Assembly: GCA_029775855.1 (NCBI GenBank) | Contig: JARVJZ010000005.1 | Coordinates: forward strand, 62,001 to 126,000 | Length of the DNA: 64,000 nt | Source of the DNA: Nitrososphaeria archaeon | Lineage (GTDB): Archaea > Thermoproteota > Nitrososphaeria > Nitrososphaerales > JAAOZN01 | Reading direction: 5' to 3' | Shown: positions 39,027 to 49,068 of the stretch, piece after piece | Position numbering within the stretch: the first letter of the stretch is position 1 | Layout of the letters: every line of letters starts with the position of its first letter | Translations under genes and position numbers: made by a program | Notes under the pieces: generated by a model | Databases searched by the model: none | What the model saw: the letters and a program-made list of their open reading frames with translations, nothing else | Told to the model about the DNA's origin: nothing

Positions 39027-39977
39027 TTAGGAGATTTGCAGCATCCTTTCTATAGCTACTCTTGCTCTTCTTGCTACATCATCATCCACTTTAACTACAT
39101 AAACCATATTCTTTAACGAAGCAAGAACTTTATCAAGAGTTATCATCTTCATGTATTTGCAGACGGCATCTTCTTTGACAGGTATGAACGTTTTATCTGG
39201 GCTCTCTTTTGCCAACCTATGCAGTAAACCGACCTCGGTTGCTATAATGAATTCTTTAGCTTGTGATAGCTTAGCTTCCCTTAGCATACCGCTTGTAGAT
39301 AATACAGCCATACCGTTATAGCCCTCTGAAGCGCATAAATAAAGGCACTGGCTTACGCAACCGCACTCAGGATGTATAAGTAGTTTAGCATTTGGATGCC
39401 TTCTTCTGACAGCCTCGATATCTTGCAATCTTATTCCCGCGTGCACATGGCATTCACCAGTCCAGATGTGCATTTTACGACCTAGCTTGGCTTCTGCGTA
39501 TGCGCCGAGGAACATGTCTGGTAGGAACAGAATCTCTTTTTCTTTTGGTATAGCTTCTATGACTTTGAGGAGGTTGCTTGAAGTGCAGCAGTAATCGCTT
39601 TCAGCTTTAACCTCTGCTGTTGTGTTCACATAGCTTACGACTACTGCATTAGGATGCTTCTTCTTCCAATCTCTAAGCTGCTCAACATTTATCGTATCAC
39701 ATAGTGAGCATCCAGCGCCAAGATCTGGTATGAGGACTGTTTTGTCTGGGTTCAGTATGGCTGCTGTTTCAGCCATAAACTTTACACCGCATAAGACTAT
39801 AACCTTAGCTTTGATTTTTGAGGCGTATCTTGCTAGTTCTAGTGAGTCGCCTATGTAGTCTGCTATATCTTGAACTTCTGGGATTTGGTAGTTGTGCGCT
39901 AAGATAGTCGCTTCCCTAACTTCCTTCCAATGCTTTATCTCCGCCTCTATGCCTTGTAGGGTCTTCGCACTCTGCAC
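39027..39977 (-). CDS. nadA: Quinolinate synthase
   Basis: AHNYQIPEVQDIADYIGDSLELAR; CGVKFMAETAAILNPDKTVLIPDLGAGCSLC. Confidence 0.96.
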   Translation of the reverse strand: MQSAKTLQGIEAEIKHWKEVREATILAHNYQIPEVQDIADYIGDSLELARYASKIKAKVIVLCGVKFMAETAAILNPDKTVLIPDLGAGCSLCDTINVEQLRDWKKKHPNAVVVSYVNTTAEVKAESDYCCTSSNLLKVIEAIPKEKEILFLPDMFLGAYAEAKLGRKMHIWTGECHVHAGIRLQDIEAVRRRHPNAKLLIHPECGCVSQCLYLCASEGYNGMAVLSTSGMLREAKLSQAKEFIIATEVGLLHRLAKESPDKTFIPVKEDAVCKYMKMITLDKVLASLKNMVYVVKVDDDVARRARVAIERMLQIS

Positions 39978-40019
39978 ATAATATTTAGCGAATAATATTT
40001 AATAAAAAATGTAGGTTTT

Positions 40020-40065
40020 CGGCAATTTAGGCAAGTATGATTGATTTTTGCTTCTTAAATTGCCG
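40020..40065. repeat. 10-bp perfect inverted repeat, 26-nt spacer, between nadX and nadA
   Basis: CGGCAATTTA (40020-40029) and TAAATTGCCG (40056-40065). Confidence 0.75.
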
Positions 40066-40066
40066 T

Positions 40067-40900
40067 TTAAGTGCCTACTTTAAGACCAAGAGTGCATATG
40101 CTTCTTAGGGTAGAGATGGCTGAGAGTGCTGCTATATAGCTCGTTTTAGGGTTATTTGGGAAGGGTTTATTTTTAAGCACTATGCTTATTTCCCCAAATT
40201 TACCTTTTGCTACTACCTCATGTATGTTTACGTCTAACGTTGGGTCTGCTATGACGCGTATTGTAGGCTCTCTATTCGGAGAGGCCGCTAGTGTGAGCGT
40301 TGCACCCACGTTCACATTTGCTGGAAAGAGTCTCGCAGCTTCGACGGCTCCTCCTTCATAAAGTGTGGTTGGTTCAGTTATGCTGCTGGGGTCGATTCCT
40401 TTTTCGGCGAAGAAGGGTGAAGAGGCTAGTGCTCTTGGATGCTTACGTGTAGTTAGGCTTAGTTCACTAAAGCCGACTATACTTGCAGCCTTTACTGCAT
40501 CAATGCCTCCAAGTGCTCCTGAGACTACATAGATTTTACAACCGTATCTTTGACATAGTAAAAGTAGTCGTTGGAGTAATTCTCTGTCCAGTAGTGCTCC
40601 TACGCTTAACACGACGAGGTCTTTTCTGCTCTTAAGGATCTTTTCAGAGTATTCTCTTACAGCTTGCTGTGACGCTGCTTCTACTATTAAATCTATATTG
40701 CTCTTTAGGAGCTCGGCTAACGTTTTGACTGGTTTGTATCTCTTTTTTAGGTGTGTGTTGAGTGTGTGTAGTGCTTGGAGGTTTTTGTCTAATGCTGCTT
40801 TGAGTTCAGCGTTTGGTACCAGCCCCTCATCTATAGCTTTTGCTATTTCGCTTCCTATCGCGCCGCAACCTATAAGTCCTATGCGCACCTTCTTAGACAC
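40067..40900 (-). CDS. nadX: L-aspartate dehydrogenase (NadX-like)
   Basis: IGLIGCGAIGSEIAKAID; IYVVSGALGGIDAVKAAS; between nadA and nadC. Confidence 0.88.
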   Translation of the reverse strand: MSKKVRIGLIGCGAIGSEIAKAIDEGLVPNAELKAALDKNLQALHTLNTHLKKRYKPVKTLAELLKSNIDLIVEAASQQAVREYSEKILKSRKDLVVLSVGALLDRELLQRLLLLCQRYGCKIYVVSGALGGIDAVKAASIVGFSELSLTTRKHPRALASSPFFAEKGIDPSSITEPTTLYEGGAVEAARLFPANVNVGATLTLAASPNREPTIRVIADPTLDVNIHEVVAKGKFGEISIVLKNKPFPNNPKTSYIAALSAISTLRSICTLGLKVGT

Positions 40901-40910
40901 ATTCTCACCT

Positions 40911-41780
40911 TCAAATAGGTTCCAATTCTAAGCTTATGTCTATGTATTGTGGTGTAGAGGTTAGGCTGCCCATCGAAATTATATCTACACCAGCCATAGC
41001 GTAGTTGAGCACATTTGAATAGTTTATTCCCCCAGAAGCCTCAAGTAGAACCTTCTCACGCAACCCCCTTCTCTTAAGAACATCAACCACTTGTTTAACG
41101 TCGTCAGAAGATAGGTTATCGAACATAACTATGTCCGCACCGGCTTCTATCGCTTCTAACGCTTCATCCAAAGACTTAACCTCTACTTCGATCTTCATAG
41201 AGAAGCTTGAACCAGACCTAACCTTTTTAACAGCCTCACCTACCCCGCCGCATAATGCTATATGGTTATCTTTTATGAGGATCATCGAAGATAGATCCAT
41301 CCGATGCGGGTCACCACCTCCAGCTAAGACCGCCTTCTTCTCGAACAGCCTTAAACCAGGGTGGGTCTTCCTTGTGGCAGCTATACGTGTGTATAGACCA
41401 TTTGCTCTAAGGAGATCCACGATGTTTTTGGTCGCTGTTGCTACTCCACACATATGTGATAGTAGGTTCAGAAGCGTCCTCTCGATTAGAAGTATGTCTT
41501 TGGCTTTACCTGTTATCTCACCTAACACGCTTTGTGCTTTGAATCTTTCCCCGTCTTTGAGGTTAAGCTTGCTTGATAGGTTGAAGAGTGAAGATAGTGT
41601 CTCAACTTCTTCTGAGCCTGCGAAGACGCCGTCTGTCTTTGCTATTAGGCTTGCCCTTGCCTCTGTTTTAGGGTCTACTATAAGATGTGTTGTGATGTCT
41701 CCCCAAGGAGCATCTTCCTCTACAAATTTCATTAGTAGGTCTTTAATAAGCGGGTTCATCACTTTTTTGCCCCCCTTCAC
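40911..41780 (-). CDS. nadC: Quinolinate phosphoribosyltransferase
   Basis: EDAPWGDITTHLI; LLNLLSHMCGVAT; ATRKTHPGLRLFEKKAVLAGGGDPHRMDLS. Likely start MNPLIKD (41759). Confidence 0.95.
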   Translation of the reverse strand: MKGGKKVMNPLIKDLLMKFVEEDAPWGDITTHLIVDPKTEARASLIAKTDGVFAGSEEVETLSSLFNLSSKLNLKDGERFKAQSVLGEITGKAKDILLIERTLLNLLSHMCGVATATKNIVDLLRANGLYTRIAATRKTHPGLRLFEKKAVLAGGGDPHRMDLSSMILIKDNHIALCGGVGEAVKKVRSGSSFSMKIEVEVKSLDEALEAIEAGADIVMFDNLSSDDVKQVVDVLKRRGLREKVLLEASGGINYSNVLNYAMAGVDIISMGSLTSTPQYIDISLELEPI

Positions 41781-42774
41781 TTTCTTCTAATCTCCAGAGC
41801 TCATCTACAACTGCTTTCGGATAAGCATGCTTTTTTCCCATTTCATCCACAACAATACGCTTTGAAGCTGTAAATCTACCTATCTCAGCTACTGATATGC
41901 CTTTACATTTAAGCTGACTTTTAACCTCCTCCACACCTTTTGGGTCAACCGCCATAAGTAGTGAGCCAGAGCTGATTAGAAGAAGCGGGTCTATACCCTT
42001 CAATCCACAGATCTCTCTAGTCACAGAAAGCACTGGAATCTTAGATCTGTAGACTATAAAACCTAAGCCGGATGCTACAGCCATCTCACATAACCCCCCT
42101 ATAACCCCGCCTTCGGTCGGGTCATGCATAGCGTGCACATAGCCAGTTGAGTAAGCAGTCAGAGCGTCCTCTACTATACTGATCTTCTTTGCTAAGTTGA
42201 TAGCCTTCTTCCTAGTTGAATTAGGAAGATTTTTTAAAGATCTGTCGAATCTAGCTAAGATCGATGTGCCTTCTAATGCCGCTGCCTTAGTCATCATTAT
42301 TACGTCTCCAAGTCTTGCGTCTGCAGATGTTACGTATGTTTCCGCTACGCTGAAGCAAGTTGATATTACGATAGGTTTTTTGAGGCCTTTCACTGTTTCT
42401 GTATGTCCTCCGGTTATTGAGATACCTAGCTTCTTAGCTGCCTTATGCATATCATAAGCTATCTGTTTAAGCGTGGAAGCATCTGAGCCCTCAGGAAGTA
42501 ATATGACTGACTGCAGAAACATTGGTCTAGCCCCTGATGTTGCAACATCGTTTGCAGCGACATTCACAGCATACCAGCCTATCTCCTCTGCTACACCCGT
42601 TATCGGGTCTGAGGATAGGATAAGGTAGTGCTCTTTAAGTGCTATGACAGCTATGTCTACGCCTACTTTTGGCTTAACAAGGAGTAACGGGGAAAAAGCA
42701 CCACCCTTCTTAAGCACGATAGATTCAAGAATTTGTGGAGGAACCTTACCTAATGGTAGAGCCATGCCCTTCAA
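41743..42774 (-). CDS. AIR synthase-related protein (HypE/ThiL-like fold)
   Basis: ILSSDPITGVAEEIGWYAVNVAANDVATSGARPMFL; GGHTETVKGLKKPIV; DPTEGGVIGGL. Confidence 0.85.
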   Translation of the reverse strand: MKGMALPLGKVPPQILESIVLKKGGAFSPLLLVKPKVGVDIAVIALKEHYLILSSDPITGVAEEIGWYAVNVAANDVATSGARPMFLQSVILLPEGSDASTLKQIAYDMHKAAKKLGISITGGHTETVKGLKKPIVISTCFSVAETYVTSADARLGDVIMMTKAAALEGTSILARFDRSLKNLPNSTRKKAINLAKKISIVEDALTAYSTGYVHAMHDPTEGGVIGGLCEMAVASGLGFIVYRSKIPVLSVTREICGLKGIDPLLLISSGSLLMAVDPKGVEEVKSQLKCKGISVAEIGRFTASKRIVVDEMGKKHAYPKAVVDELWRLEESEGGQKSDEPAY

Positions 42775-42848
42775 CTATCTTCTAAACTCATTTATACGCT
42801 TAAGCATCACACTAATAAGCTATTAGGTTAAAAGCGAAGGGGTAGGGT

Positions 42849-43748
42849 GTGTCGACAACACATATAGCAGCACAAACATTAAAGAGCCTCAGCTCAGAAG
42901 ATTGGAGCGTACTTTCAGCGCTTGAGAGAGCGCTCGAAGCATATGAAGTTGTGCCATTTGAGTACATATCTAAAACAACAAACCTACACCTTGATGAAGT
43001 AAAGTTTAGGCTTAAACGGCTAGACCAATTAAAACTCATCCACCTTACCACAAACGGAGCTACATTAGTATCTGCGGGTCTAGATGCATTAGCCCTCAGA
43101 GGCTTTGTGAAACGAAACTTCATATCTGGCATAGGGCCAATAATAGGTGTAGGCAAAGAATCTGATGTCTACGAAGCCATAGACGACGCAGGCAGAGCCT
43201 ATGCGGTAAAGTTCTATCGAATAGGGCGCATAAGCTTCAGAGCCATAAAGATCAAGCGGAGCTACGTGGAGCCAACCGCACACCACCATTGGCTAAAGGT
43301 GAACATCAGCGCAGCGAAAAAAGAGTTTGAAGCAATTAAAAAATTGAGCCAAGTTGGTGTATCTGTACCTGAAGTTATAGCGCGTAATAGGCATGCGCTG
43401 CTGATGGAGAGAATTCGAGGAATGCTTTTAGTAGATTGTAAGGAGCTTAAGGAGCCTAAGAAGGTGCTTAAAGAGATCTTAAAGAATATCCGCTTAGCCT
43501 ACACTAAAGCTGGTATAGTTAACGCAGACCTCAGCGAATTTAACATCTTATGCAGCGACTCAAAGATCTTGCTTATAGACTGGCCTCAAGCAGTAAGTAA
43601 AGAGCACCCTAATGCAACTATACTCTTAGACCGAGATGTGTTGAACATCTTGAAGTTTTTTAGAAGAAGGTTTAAAATTGATTGCTCAATGGAGGATGCC
43701 TCTTTTTATGTTAGGGGCTGGCGAGACAGTGTAGAACTTCACAGCTAA
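42849..43748 (+). CDS. RIO-family kinase (Rio2-like, N-terminal winged helix)
   Basis: GTG start; GVGKESDVYEAIDDAGRAYAVKFYRIGRISFR; IVNADLSEFNIL; LLIDWPQAV. Confidence 0.93.
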   Translation: MSTTHIAAQTLKSLSSEDWSVLSALERALEAYEVVPFEYISKTTNLHLDEVKFRLKRLDQLKLIHLTTNGATLVSAGLDALALRGFVKRNFISGIGPIIGVGKESDVYEAIDDAGRAYAVKFYRIGRISFRAIKIKRSYVEPTAHHHWLKVNISAAKKEFEAIKKLSQVGVSVPEVIARNRHALLMERIRGMLLVDCKELKEPKKVLKEILKNIRLAYTKAGIVNADLSEFNILCSDSKILLIDWPQAVSKEHPNATILLDRDVLNILKFFRRRFKIDCSMEDASFYVRGWRDSVELHS

Positions 43749-44965
43749 AATAGCGTAACCTCTCGGCGCCTTATCATCTCCGAAACCTGGGAAGTCTTAC
43801 CTAATTCCTCTTCAATTATTTTTTCAACATCCCCTCTAACAGCGCCCAGCGTCTTACCTTTCTCAAGGAGCAGAGCTGCGCTTGCTACTTGAGGTTCAGC
43901 TATAGGTGAGCCTATTCTGCTTAATATCCTCACATAGACTTCTTTAATTCCACTAACTTCTTTGATGATTCTGTTTGCAGCGCTCTGAGCGATTACTTGA
44001 TATATCTTACCCGTATGGTTCACCGGATTCTTACCAGCTGTAGCTTCCATGGAGTATTGGCGCATGGGTGTGATAAGCCCATTAACTCGGTTTCCTCTAC
44101 CCGTATTGCCATCATCACCTGCTTCAGCTGAGGTGCCTGTAACGGTTAGGTAGTAGCTGCCGGTTGACTTTATGTCCCCTGAATTTACTTTTACTTCTAC
44201 TTCTAGTTCACTCTGCCTAGAGGCTAGGTCTTTAATCAAATTGCTTGCTTCTTCGATTACACTCTCGTAATGAGATGCGTCGGGGATAAGCCCGCTTACT
44301 GTAGCTAGAGCTACTGTAAGATGTAGCTTCTTTCCTCTTCGGAAACCCATAACCTTTATGTCCTCGCCAGTTTCAGGCAGCATCTTCTTAACACGCTCTG
44401 AGTTAAGCATCTTTTCAGTTTCTAAGACAAGAGTCTCAGTTGGTGAAAGAGGTGCATAAGCCACACCGATAGAGGTGTCGTTAGCTAAGGGTATCTTGTT
44501 TGAAGATGTGAAGACAGACATAAGATCTTGTGAACCCTGTTTTATCTTATAGTCCACTACTACATGTGTCTCTACGTCAAGGTGTCTGACGGTCTGCTTA
44601 AGATAGCGTTTGACTGCAGAGATGGCGATGCCGCCTATTGGAACTGAGAGCACTTCTGAGCCTTTGTTTATGAATGATGTCGCTCTGCCTGCTATAAGTA
44701 TGTAGATGGGTTCTATAACCTCTCCGCCTCCGAATCTAGGCTTTGATCTACCGCCTACAAGAAGCCCTTTGTCCACGTTATGATGGAGGATGGTGCCAAA
44801 TTCTTTAAGGTAGTACTCACATAAATTCAGAGAAACCGCTTCACACGCACCATCTATGAGGCTATCTGGGTGTCCTAATCCTTTCCTCTCAACTATCTCA
44901 ACCTCGAGTTCAGAAACCATAGGTGCTTTGATTTCTTCTGTATGTAGAAAGGACATCAACACCAC
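43745..44965 (-). CDS. mat: Archaeal-type S-adenosylmethionine synthetase
   Basis: [68 protein letters not shown]. Confidence 0.95.
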   Translation of the reverse strand: MVLMSFLHTEEIKAPMVSELEVEIVERKGLGHPDSLIDGACEAVSLNLCEYYLKEFGTILHHNVDKGLLVGGRSKPRFGGGEVIEPIYILIAGRATSFINKGSEVLSVPIGGIAISAVKRYLKQTVRHLDVETHVVVDYKIKQGSQDLMSVFTSSNKIPLANDTSIGVAYAPLSPTETLVLETEKMLNSERVKKMLPETGEDIKVMGFRRGKKLHLTVALATVSGLIPDASHYESVIEEASNLIKDLASRQSELEVEVKVNSGDIKSTGSYYLTVTGTSAEAGDDGNTGRGNRVNGLITPMRQYSMEATAGKNPVNHTGKIYQVIAQSAANRIIKEVSGIKEVYVRILSRIGSPIAEPQVASAALLLEKGKTLGAVRGDVEKIIEEELGKTSQVSEMIRRREVTLF

Positions 44966-44978
44966 CCTATATTCGGTG

Positions 44979-45218
44979 CTATATATCGTCTTCGAATTTA
45001 ATGAAGAGTACGTTATTTCCTCTTATAACTACTTTGCCGAATTGAGCTGAAAGCACACCCTTTGAAAACTCCTGTGCGTCAACAAGTATAACATTCATGT
45101 AGTTATCCACATTCGCCATTTTTCCTCTGTATTCCAAATCACTCTTTAGCTTCACAGATATATGCTTGTTAATCGCTTTCTGGAGGCATTGAAGTGGCTT
45201 CTTTCCGCTTTGCAACAA
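44979..45218 (-). CDS. Sm-like (LSm) RNA-binding protein
   Basis: ISVKLKSDLEYRGKMANVDNYMNVILVDA...GKVVIRGNNVLFIKFEDD: Sm1/Sm2 motifs. Confidence 0.88.
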   Translation of the reverse strand: MLQSGKKPLQCLQKAINKHISVKLKSDLEYRGKMANVDNYMNVILVDAQEFSKGVLSAQFGKVVIRGNNVLFIKFEDDI

Positions 45219-45303
45219 CCGTGTTCACTTCTCTATCTTATAAAGACGCTTCCAGATGCTAAATAAAAACCTTCCTAATTTAGATATGGGTTGAATTGAA
45301 GCC

Positions 45304-46098
45304 TCAAAGACTCCTTGCATATGCCTCCACCAAGTCTCTAGCAGTAACTATACCCACAAGATCTTCTCCTTGAACAAGAGGAAGCCTCTTTATCCGCTTC
45401 TCCACCATAATCTTGGCCGCTTCGCTTACAGACACATTAACTGAAGCTGTGATAAGTGGTGTAGAGAGCAAGAATTTTAATTCGGTTGTGAAAGGTATGT
45501 TTTGTGCGGCAACCTTTGTCATAAGGTCTCTCTCAGCGAATATGCCATACGGTTCATCGTCTTTTGTTACTATTACACTACCTATCCTCTTTGATGCCAT
45601 CATTTGAGCAGCATCAAGGGCTGTTGCATTCTCATCCAAACAGTAGACCTTTTTCGACATAACACCATCTACACCAACACGGAGGTTGAGTTCAGATATA
45701 CCTTTAACAAGATCTGAAGCGGTCACTATACCCGCAACTTTATCACCTTCAAAAACCAAAAGACGCTTCTTCTTTTCAAGCATAAGCTTAGCGGCATCCT
45801 TCAGTGAAGCGTCAGAAGCGATACGACCATAGGCGATAGACATAACCTCCAGCACTAAGGTTGTTGATAAATCCCTCTTCAATGCTATAACCTTCCAAAT
45901 TATGTCTGTCTCTGTTAGAAGGCCTATTGGGCCAACACTACCTATCACTACTAGGCTTCCTATATGCTTCTCACCTAATATGGTTGCTGCTACCTTCAGT
46001 TTCTCAGTTGGGTTTATACACTGCACATTCCTTTGCATAACATCCTCAACTATCTTAAACAATCTAATCTCTACTTTTAGGCATCTCCTATTAAACAT
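45304..46098 (-). CDS. Multi-CBS-domain protein
   Basis: Repeated CBS units: DVMQRNVQCINPTEKL..., VMSIAYGRIASDASL..., VMSKKVYCLDENATAL..., LITASVNVSVSEAAKIM.... Confidence 0.9.
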   Translation of the reverse strand: MFNRRCLKVEIRLFKIVEDVMQRNVQCINPTEKLKVAATILGEKHIGSLVVIGSVGPIGLLTETDIIWKVIALKRDLSTTLVLEVMSIAYGRIASDASLKDAAKLMLEKKKRLLVFEGDKVAGIVTASDLVKGISELNLRVGVDGVMSKKVYCLDENATALDAAQMMASKRIGSVIVTKDDEPYGIFAERDLMTKVAAQNIPFTTELKFLLSTPLITASVNVSVSEAAKIMVEKRIKRLPLVQGEDLVGIVTARDLVEAYARSL

Positions 46099-46111
46099 AA
46101 CGTATGCTGAC

Positions 46112-47137
46112 TCACTTATTTGGGTTGATAACCACTTTTAGCGCTTTACCCTCAATAACCAACTTAAAACCAGACAATATTTCAGAAAGAGGTAGACGGT
46201 GGGTAATTAGGTCTTTTAACTCAAGCGTCTTAGCGGATACCATATCAAGAGCTTCTTTTAGATCTTTTGGCGCTGCACCATAGGAGGTTGTCAAAGTCAC
46301 TTCGTTCCTCCAGTAGTCAGTTAATGGGATATGCGCTCTAAACGCTGGGTCAGGTACTGCAAAAAATAATATGGTGCCTCCTCGATCTACACATTTCAAA
46401 GCATCTTTATAGGCTGATGATGAGCCTGTGCATAGAATAACTTTATCAGCTCTTTTCCCCTCATTAAAGTCTAAGAGAGCCTGCTCAACATCATCTTTCA
46501 GAGCGTTTATAGTTAAGTCAGCACCAAAGCGCTTAGCATAATTGAGCTTGAGATCGTTAACATCTGTCGCAATTATCTTCGACACCCCTCTATGATGAGC
46601 CAGTTGTATATGAAGAAGCCCAGCCACACCACTACCTAGTATGAGGACTGTGTCTCTGCTCTTTACTTCTGCCACTCTCTGACCGCGTATAACACATCCT
46701 AAAGGCTCGATGAACACGCCTTCTTCGAATGAGATTGTGTCTGGTAACCTAAAAACTCCTCTCTCCACGTTTATCTTAGGCACCCTAATGTATTCTGAAA
46801 ATCCACCAGGATAGTAGTTCGTTGTATGTAGGGTTTCGCAAGCTGTTTCCTTGTCTGAAAGACAATATTTGCATACACCGCAAGGTACATGGTGCGAAAC
46901 GAAGACTCTATCTCCGCATTTATATTCCTCCACACCTGCGCCTACTTCTACTACTTCCCCTGTAGCTTCGTGTCCTAAGACGGTGGGTGCTCTTTTCTTA
47001 CGATACCATTCTAATACATCAGTTCCGCAGATTCCGCAGGCTTCTGTTTTGATTAGTAGTTCTCCGCTTCTGATTTTTGGTCGCTCTACCTCCTCTACTC
47101 GTATATCTTGGTTGCTGTAGTAGACTGCGACACGCAA
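46112..47137 (-). CDS. Zinc-dependent medium-chain alcohol/polyol dehydrogenase
   Basis: CGICGTDVLEW, LGHEATGEVVEVG, structural Zn HVPCGVCKYCLSDKETAC, LILGSGVAGLL. Confidence 0.92.
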   Translation of the reverse strand: MRVAVYYSNQDIRVEEVERPKIRSGELLIKTEACGICGTDVLEWYRKKRAPTVLGHEATGEVVEVGAGVEEYKCGDRVFVSHHVPCGVCKYCLSDKETACETLHTTNYYPGGFSEYIRVPKINVERGVFRLPDTISFEEGVFIEPLGCVIRGQRVAEVKSRDTVLILGSGVAGLLHIQLAHHRGVSKIIATDVNDLKLNYAKRFGADLTINALKDDVEQALLDFNEGKRADKVILCTGSSSAYKDALKCVDRGGTILFFAVPDPAFRAHIPLTDYWRNEVTLTTSYGAAPKDLKEALDMVSAKTLELKDLITHRLPLSEILSGFKLVIEGKALKVVINPNK

Positions 47138-47152
47138 CTGTATCTAAACCTT

Positions 47153-47947
47153 TTAACCTGTTAGTTTAGCTCTTTCGAACTCATCTTGTGCCTCTTTAGG
47201 TGTGTAGTTTTCGTGGATCAACGCTCTTAAAGCCTTTATCATAGCTACAGGATGGTCGTGTTGCCAGATGTTTCTTCCCAAGTTCACACCTATCGCCCCT
47301 TTCTGAAGGGCATCATATACCCACTCAAAGACCTCTAGCTCTGAATCAACTTTTGGCCCTCCAGCTATAACCACTGGCACTGGGCATCCTCTAACAACTT
47401 TTTCGAAGCCTTCTTTGCAGTAGTATGTCTTCACTATTCTTGCACCTAGTTCTGCTGCTATCCTTGAACTTAACGCTAAGTATCGTGCTTCACGCTTCTC
47501 CAACTCCTTCCCAACCGCTGTGACCGCCATCACAGGTATACCGTAATCTTCACATACATTGACTAACCTCGCTAGATTCAGTAGTGATTCGCGTTCATAT
47601 TTATGGCCGACGAAGATAGAGAGCGATACAGCCGATGCATTCAGCCTTATAGCCTCCTTAACTGATGTTATAATCCCCTCGTTAGAAAGGTCTTCACCGA
47701 TAACACTAACACCACCTGAAACCCTGAGTATGATTGGTTTGGTGTTTGTTGGATCTATACAGGAACGCAGCACGCCACGTGTAAGCATTATAGCATCAGC
47801 ATAAGGCATAAGAGGCGCAACGGTCTTACCAGGCTCTTCGAGGCGTGTAGTAGGGCCTTGAAAGTAGCCGTGGTCTATCGGTAGGAAGAGTGCACGCCCA
47901 TCTTTCTGGATTAGTTGGGCTAACCTATTCTTCATACCCCAATCCAT
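47153..47947 (-). CDS. LsrF-like (DhnA/FbaB superfamily) aldolase/thiolase
   Basis: MDWGMKNRLAQL, DHGYFQGPTTRLE, TRGVLRS, VPVVIAGGPK, GVNLGRNIWQ; resembles remembered LsrF sequence. Confidence 0.82.
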   Translation of the reverse strand: MDWGMKNRLAQLIQKDGRALFLPIDHGYFQGPTTRLEEPGKTVAPLMPYADAIMLTRGVLRSCIDPTNTKPIILRVSGGVSVIGEDLSNEGIITSVKEAIRLNASAVSLSIFVGHKYERESLLNLARLVNVCEDYGIPVMAVTAVGKELEKREARYLALSSRIAAELGARIVKTYYCKEGFEKVVRGCPVPVVIAGGPKVDSELEVFEWVYDALQKGAIGVNLGRNIWQHDHPVAMIKALRALIHENYTPKEAQDEFERAKLTG

Positions 47948-47997
47948 AGCGGCTCATCAACCATATGCTCTAGTTATTAGATAACCTTTTACTGTTA

Positions 47998-49068
47998 TCA
48001 GCCTAACCAATCTTTTAAGGGTTGTGTTATAACTTTTCGAGCGTTTCTTAGTTCGCTGACTTTTTGCGCACCAACTAAGAACATAGTTGCTTTGAAATGT
48101 AGGATTATCTTATTAAGTGTGGCTTCAACTTCTTCCTTTGAGACAACCGCTGCCTTTAGAAGGGGGTATGCCATCCCACTTAGAGCAGCGCCTAGAGCGA
48201 TACATTTTGCAGCCTCCAAACCTGTTCTTATGCCTCCAGAAGCTATAACTGGAACCTTAACCGCTTTAACCACCTCTATGAGCGCTGCCGCTGTTGGTAC
48301 CCCCCAGTCCCAGAAGACTTCGCCTAATTCAGCCTTTTGCGTCACGTTTGCATCTTGGGCTCGTTGGCTCTCTATGCCCGCCCAGCTTGTTCCCCCTGCT
48401 CCAGCTACATTTATTGCAGCAACACCAGCTAGCTGCAGTTTTAAGGCTACTTCCCTTGATATTCCACAGCCGACCTCCTTTACAATAATAGGTATATTCA
48501 ACTGCTTCGTTAGTTCACGTATTCTTTCTAAAACACCCTTATAGGTAGGCTCTCCTTCTGGCTGTATAAGCTCTTGCAGAGGATTTAGATGAACTACAAG
48601 CGCATCTGCCTTCACTATGTCGATAAGCTTCTTAACATTCTCAACGCTTAAGCCTCTTGCGAGCTGCGCCCCACCTATATTGGCGGCTAAAAATATGTTT
48701 GGTCCTTCTTTTCTTGCAACTCTGTAGGTTTCCGCTAAGTCTTCACCTAATAGTGCTGCTCTTTGGCTCCCAAGCACCATACCTAGGTTTAACTTTTCGG
48801 CTGCTGCAGCTAAGTTTGCGTTTATCTTGGTTGCTTCTGGGGTTCCTCCCGTCATTGCATCTATGAGTAGGGGTGCACCGAATCTGTGGTTTAGGAATGT
48901 TGTTGATGTATCTATACTGTTAAAGTCTAATTCTGGTAATGCGTTGTGAATTAAGTGCACGCATTCAAGTAATGTGGATGTTGTGCGTGCTTGAACATTT
49001 CGCTCTAAAGGTATTTTGAGTCCGTCTAGCTTCCTCTTAGCTATAACTTCTTTTTCATCTTCCTTCAA
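47998..49068 (-). CDS. fni: Type 2 isopentenyl-diphosphate isomerase
   Basis: RKLDGLKIPLERNVQA; LLIDAMTGGTPEATKIN; VKEVGCGISREVA; GGTSWAGIE. Confidence 0.94.
   Translation of the reverse strand: MKEDEKEVIAKRKLDGLKIPLERNVQARTTSTLLECVHLIHNALPELDFNSIDTSTTFLNHRFGAPLLIDAMTGGTPEATKINANLAAAAEKLNLGMVLGSQRAALLGEDLAETYRVARKEGPNIFLAANIGGAQLARGLSVENVKKLIDIVKADALVVHLNPLQELIQPEGEPTYKGVLERIRELTKQLNIPIIVKEVGCGISREVALKLQLAGVAAINVAGAGGTSWAGIESQRAQDANVTQKAELGEVFWDWGVPTAAALIEVVKAVKVPVIASGGIRTGLEAAKCIALGAALSGMAYPLLKAAVVSKEEVEATLNKIILHFKATMFLVGAQKVSELRNARKVITQPLKDWLG

Noticed and set aside
41131-41790. 219 aa plus-strand ORF opposite nadC
   Set aside because: Antisense to nadC with full catalytic motifs; no independent support.
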